64,000 nucleotides of DNA. It comes from Chitinophagaceae bacterium (GTDB taxonomy: Bacteria > Bacteroidota > Bacteroidia > Chitinophagales > Chitinophagaceae). The notes under the pieces are model-generated. The model saw only the letters and a list, made by a program, of their open reading frames with translations, ran no database searches and was not told the origin of the DNA. The position numbers were made by a program, and so were the translations under genes. The first letter of the stretch is position 1. Every line of letters starts with the position of its first letter. The stretch spans positions 434,001-498,000 of the forward strand of contig JADJYK010000001.1 in NCBI GenBank assembly GCA_016719815.1, in the 5' to 3' direction. Positions 61,073 through 64,000 of this stretch are shown piece by piece.

Positions 61073-64000
61073 ATGTATAGGAACTGGCTTTACATATTTC
61101 TTGTTTTATTACAGCTTTTTGGTGTTACTGATCCGGCAGCAGCACAACGGGCATATGCTGCCAATTCTGTTTTAAGCACAGGAGACTGGTATAAACTAAG
61201 TACATCCCGTGAAGGGGTCTATAAAATCGATGCACAGTTTCTTAATAGTTTAGGAATCAATTCATCAGTCATTCTATCCAATTCCATCAGGCTATTTGGA
61301 AATGGTGGCCGGATGTTGAGCGAATCAAACGCTGGTCTCTGGCTGGACGATTTGTTTGAAAATCCTATACAGGTTTTTGATGGCGGTGATGGAATTTTCA
61401 ATGGAACAGACTACTTGCTTTTTTATGCTGGCGGGGCTAACAAATGGGAAAAAGACTCTGTTAATCAGTTATTTATACACAAAAAAAATATTTACACCGA
61501 TAAGACCTATTATTTTATTACGGTTGGAGGAACGGGAAAAAGAATTGCAACAGCCCCTTTAATTAGCAGCCCGGGAACTACGGTTACAGGGTTTTCTGAA
61601 AGGTATTTTCATGAGCTGGATTCGATTAATTTTTTAGCTAGTGGAAAGGAATGGTATGGAGAAGAGTTCGCCAACGCTCCCGGAAAGTCACTGACAAAAG
61701 ACTTTGTAATTAATGGGATAAATATGCAGGCAGGTACTCCCATAAAACTGAACAGTCGTTTAGTGTCCCGTTCGGTTGGCTACAGTAGTGGGTTTAATGT
61801 TAAAATAAATGGCCAGCCGGCTGGACAGTTTAGCATTGCTGCAACCGGAGCCGGAACCTACGATGTATTTGCTGTTGAAAATAGTTTTGTTGCATCAGGA
61901 GTGGCAACTACTGCAGATATTACCATTAATTATTCTTATGTTCCGGGAGGTTTTAATGCCCAGGGCTGGCTCAATTATTTTGAACTGTTCTTCCGCAGAA
62001 ATCTGTCACTTTCCGGAACAAACCAACTGGCTTTTCGTGACTGGCAAACCGCAGGATCAAATAATGTTGCCGAGTTTGTTATTAGTAATGCCACCGCAGG
62101 ATCACAGGTGTGGGATATTACAGATCCTTTGACTCCGCAACAGATGCAAGGCTTATTTTCAGGAACAGAATTACGGGTTAAAAATAGCAGTAACGTTCTC
62201 AGAGAATATATAGCCTTTAATAATACCGGGTTTTTTACTCCGTTTGCCGAAAGTAGAATCAGCAACCAAAATCTTCATAATATTTCTCCGGCAGATTTGA
62301 TAATTGTAACATATACGTCTTTATTGCCTCAGGCAGAGCGGCTGGGTGCATTACATCGCCAGCATGACGGTATGAAAGTAGTGGTGGTAACTACAGATCA
62401 GATATATAATGAGTTCAGCAGCGGCAGTCCCGACCCGGCAGCGATCCGGGATTTTGTAAAAATGTATTACGACAGGTACAGGAATTCTGCAAATTCTCCA
62501 GAGCATCTGTTATTATTTGGGGATGCTTCTTATGATTATAAAAACAGACTGCAAAGCAACACTAACCTGGTGCCTGCATGGGAAAATGGGTTTTCACTTG
62601 ATCCTTTGTCAACATATGCTTCTGATGACTTTTTTGGATTTTTAGATGACAACGATGATATAAATTCTGGAACGGTAATCAACTTACTTGATATTGGTAT
62701 TGGCCGGGTACCCGCCAAAAATATAACAGAGGCAAAAAACTTTGTTGACAAAGTAGATGCTTACTTCAGTGCTGCAGGTTTGGCTCCATGGAGGCATACT
62801 ATCACATTTGTGGCTGATGATGAGGATAACAATCTTCATTTGCAGGATGCAGAAAGTATTACAGCAACAGCAACATTGGTAAATCCTGAATTTAACCAGC
62901 AAAAAATATATCTCGACGCATATAAACAGGAAACAGGTCCCGGGGGCAGTAACTATCCCAAAGTTATTGAAGCAAACAACAGCCAGTTATTTAACGGTAC
63001 ACTTATCTGGAATTTCAATGGTCATGGTGGAGCTTTACGGCTCGCCGAAGAGACAATTTTAGATCAGCAAATTGTTAACGGATGGAACAATGCTTCAAGA
63101 TTGCCACTATTTATAACTGCCACATGTGATTTTGCACCATATGATAATCCTGCAATACATTCATTGGGGGAAAATATATTGTTGCGGCCTCAAACAGGAG
63201 CTATTGCCTTGATGACAACAACCCGTCTTGTTTTTGCTTTTGGTAACCGGATTATGAATGATAATTATATCCGGTTTGCACTGGAGCCATTGCCGGGAGG
63301 AAAGTACAGAACACTTGTCAATGCTGTAAAAACGGCCAAAAATTTTACCTATCAAAATTCAGCTGATATAAGCAACAACAGGAAGTTTACATTGTTGGGA
63401 GACCCAGCACTTACCCTGGCTTTTCCTGCCATGAAAACCCGGATAACAACAGTAAATGGGAATCCCGTTTCGGTAGTTGATACGCTCAGTGCAGGCGAAA
63501 AAGTTACAATAGCAGGGGAAATTGTCGATAGTTCCGGTAATCTTGTTACGGGCTTTAATGGGAAGGTTTATCCTTTATTACTTGACAAGCCACAAACTGT
63601 TTTTACTTTGGCCAATGACCCCGGCAGCCAAGTCACAGGATTTCAAACGCAGAACCAGGTTTTGTTTAAAGGCCAGGCTTTTGTTAAGGAGGGAAAATTT
63701 ACATTTACTTTTAGAATGCCAAAGGATGTAAGCCAGCAATATGGATTTGGGAAAATAAGCCTTTACGCCGAAGACGGATTAACAGATGCCAGTGGCATAT
63801 TTACAGGATTTTTGACTGGGGGCACCTCAGCCAGTCAGCTAACTGATAAAGAAGGCCCCGGAATTAAACTTTTTCTCAATGATGAACTTTTTGTAAATGG
63901 AGGAATTACCAATCAGCAACCAGTACTTATTGCAAAGTTTAACGACAGTTCTGGCATAAACACTGCAGGGGCTGGAATTGGTCATGATATTGTTGCAACA
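61073..64000 (+). CDS. porU: Type IX secretion system C-terminal signal peptidase PorU (3' partial)
   Basis: At least 976 residues, open to the right edge. A signal peptide (MYRNWLYIFLVLLQLFGV...PAAAQ) is followed by an N-terminal beta region and a gingipain-like caspase-fold cysteine protease domain: LLFGDASYDYKN, NFNGHGG with the catalytic His651, and TATCDFAPYDNP with the catalytic Cys685. A C-terminal region with FTLLGDPALTLAF follows. PorU removes the C-terminal sorting signal from T9SS cargo and attaches them to the surface. It is divergent from gldJ across a 170-bp gap. The end of the gene and a likely porV are outside the window. Confidence 0.93.
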   Translation, partial: MYRNWLYIFLVLLQLFGVTDPAAAQRAYAANSVLSTGDWYKLSTSREGVYKIDAQFLNSLGINSSVILSNSIRLFGNGGRMLSESNAGLWLDDLFENPIQVFDGGDGIFNGTDYLLFYAGGANKWEKDSVNQLFIHKKNIYTDKTYYFITVGGTGKRIATAPLISSPGTTVTGFSERYFHELDSINFLASGKEWYGEEFANAPGKSLTKDFVINGINMQAGTPIKLNSRLVSRSVGYSSGFNVKINGQPAGQFSIAATGAGTYDVFAVENSFVASGVATTADITINYSYVPGGFNAQGWLNYFELFFRRNLSLSGTNQLAFRDWQTAGSNNVAEFVISNATAGSQVWDITDPLTPQQMQGLFSGTELRVKNSSNVLREYIAFNNTGFFTPFAESRISNQNLHNISPADLIIVTYTSLLPQAERLGALHRQHDGMKVVVVTTDQIYNEFSSGSPDPAAIRDFVKMYYDRYRNSANSPEHLLLFGDASYDYKNRLQSNTNLVPAWENGFSLDPLSTYASDDFFGFLDDNDDINSGTVINLLDIGIGRVPAKNITEAKNFVDKVDAYFSAAGLAPWRHTITFVADDEDNNLHLQDAESITATATLVNPEFNQQKIYLDAYKQETGPGGSNYPKVIEANNSQLFNGTLIWNFNGHGGALRLAEETILDQQIVNGWNNASRLPLFITATCDFAPYDNPAIHSLGENILLRPQTGAIALMTTTRLVFAFGNRIMNDNYIRFALEPLPGGKYRTLVNAVKTAKNFTYQNSADISNNRKFTLLGDPALTLAFPAMKTRITTVNGNPVSVVDTLSAGEKVTIAGEIVDSSGNLVTGFNGKVYPLLLDKPQTVFTLANDPGSQVTGFQTQNQVLFKGQAFVKEGKFTFTFRMPKDVSQQYGFGKISLYAEDGLTDASGIFTGFLTGGTSASQLTDKEGPGIKLFLNDELFVNGGITNQQPVLIAKFNDSSGINTAGAGIGHDIVAT

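Overview
The window is Bacteroidota DNA, most likely from the family Chitinophagaceae. The evidence is gliding and type IX secretion genes (gldF, gldG, gldJ, porU), a T9SS-type cargo, a MurF-alanine racemase fusion, an acpP-fabF-rnc run, and promoters of the Bacteroidota TAnnTTTG type. No plasmid, phage, insertion sequence, CRISPR array or replication origin was seen. One tRNA (Ser, anticodon GGA) is present.

Layout. 1-13.5 kb: a DksA-like protein (cut by the left edge), a broken outer-membrane protein, a collagen-like lipoprotein, a PhoD-like phosphatase, acpP-fabF-rnc, methylmalonyl-CoA epimerase, a FAD/Fe-S oxidoreductase and a type II NADH dehydrogenase. 13.5-14.35 kb: a non-coding block with an 11-copy 21-bp tandem repeat. 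14.35-16.6 kb: iscS-iscU-iscA. 16.6-25.3 kb: a fragmented T9SS cargo, gldF-gldG, a TerC protein, murF-alr, a four-helix-bundle remnant inside an inverted repeat, and lspA. 25.3-43.5 kb: fumC, two GH29 fucosidases, a MORN-repeat protein, a crotonase, a B12-binding mutase subunit, an aldo/keto reductase, a DUF1015-serA-serC run, gltX, a polysaccharide deacetylase and tatD. 43.7-57.9 kb: a sulfur island. 58-64 kb: murF, gldJ and the start of porU, which runs off the right edge.

The sulfur island is the most interesting region. It combines sulfide:quinone oxidoreductase, a TusE/DsrC-like carrier, a DsrE-like protein, two persulfide-dioxygenase-rhodanese fusions, two single-domain rhodaneses, three thioredoxin-fold proteins, a TauE/SafE exporter, a PLP sulfur-amino-acid lyase with a divergent Lrp regulator, and a Crp/Fnr regulator. 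Upstream of its transcription units I find a repeated palindrome, GTGAY-N4-ATCAC. In six promoters, plus one weaker case, the final G of a Bacteroidota -7 element (nAnnTTTG) lies exactly 30 nt downstream of the palindrome. This puts the palindrome at about -42, the class II activator position. The Crp/Fnr protein at the end of the island carries the recognition helix SREVISR, matching the CRP residues that read GTGA, and has only two cysteines (C74, C80). I infer a dedicated sulfide/persulfide-responsive regulon.

Quality caveat: at least 28 single-base frame breaks, nearly all in short homopolymers, interrupt about 20 genes, including essential ones such as gltX and murF-alr. They look like uncorrected sequencing errors rather than gene decay. 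Broken genes are therefore annotated over their full reconstructed span.
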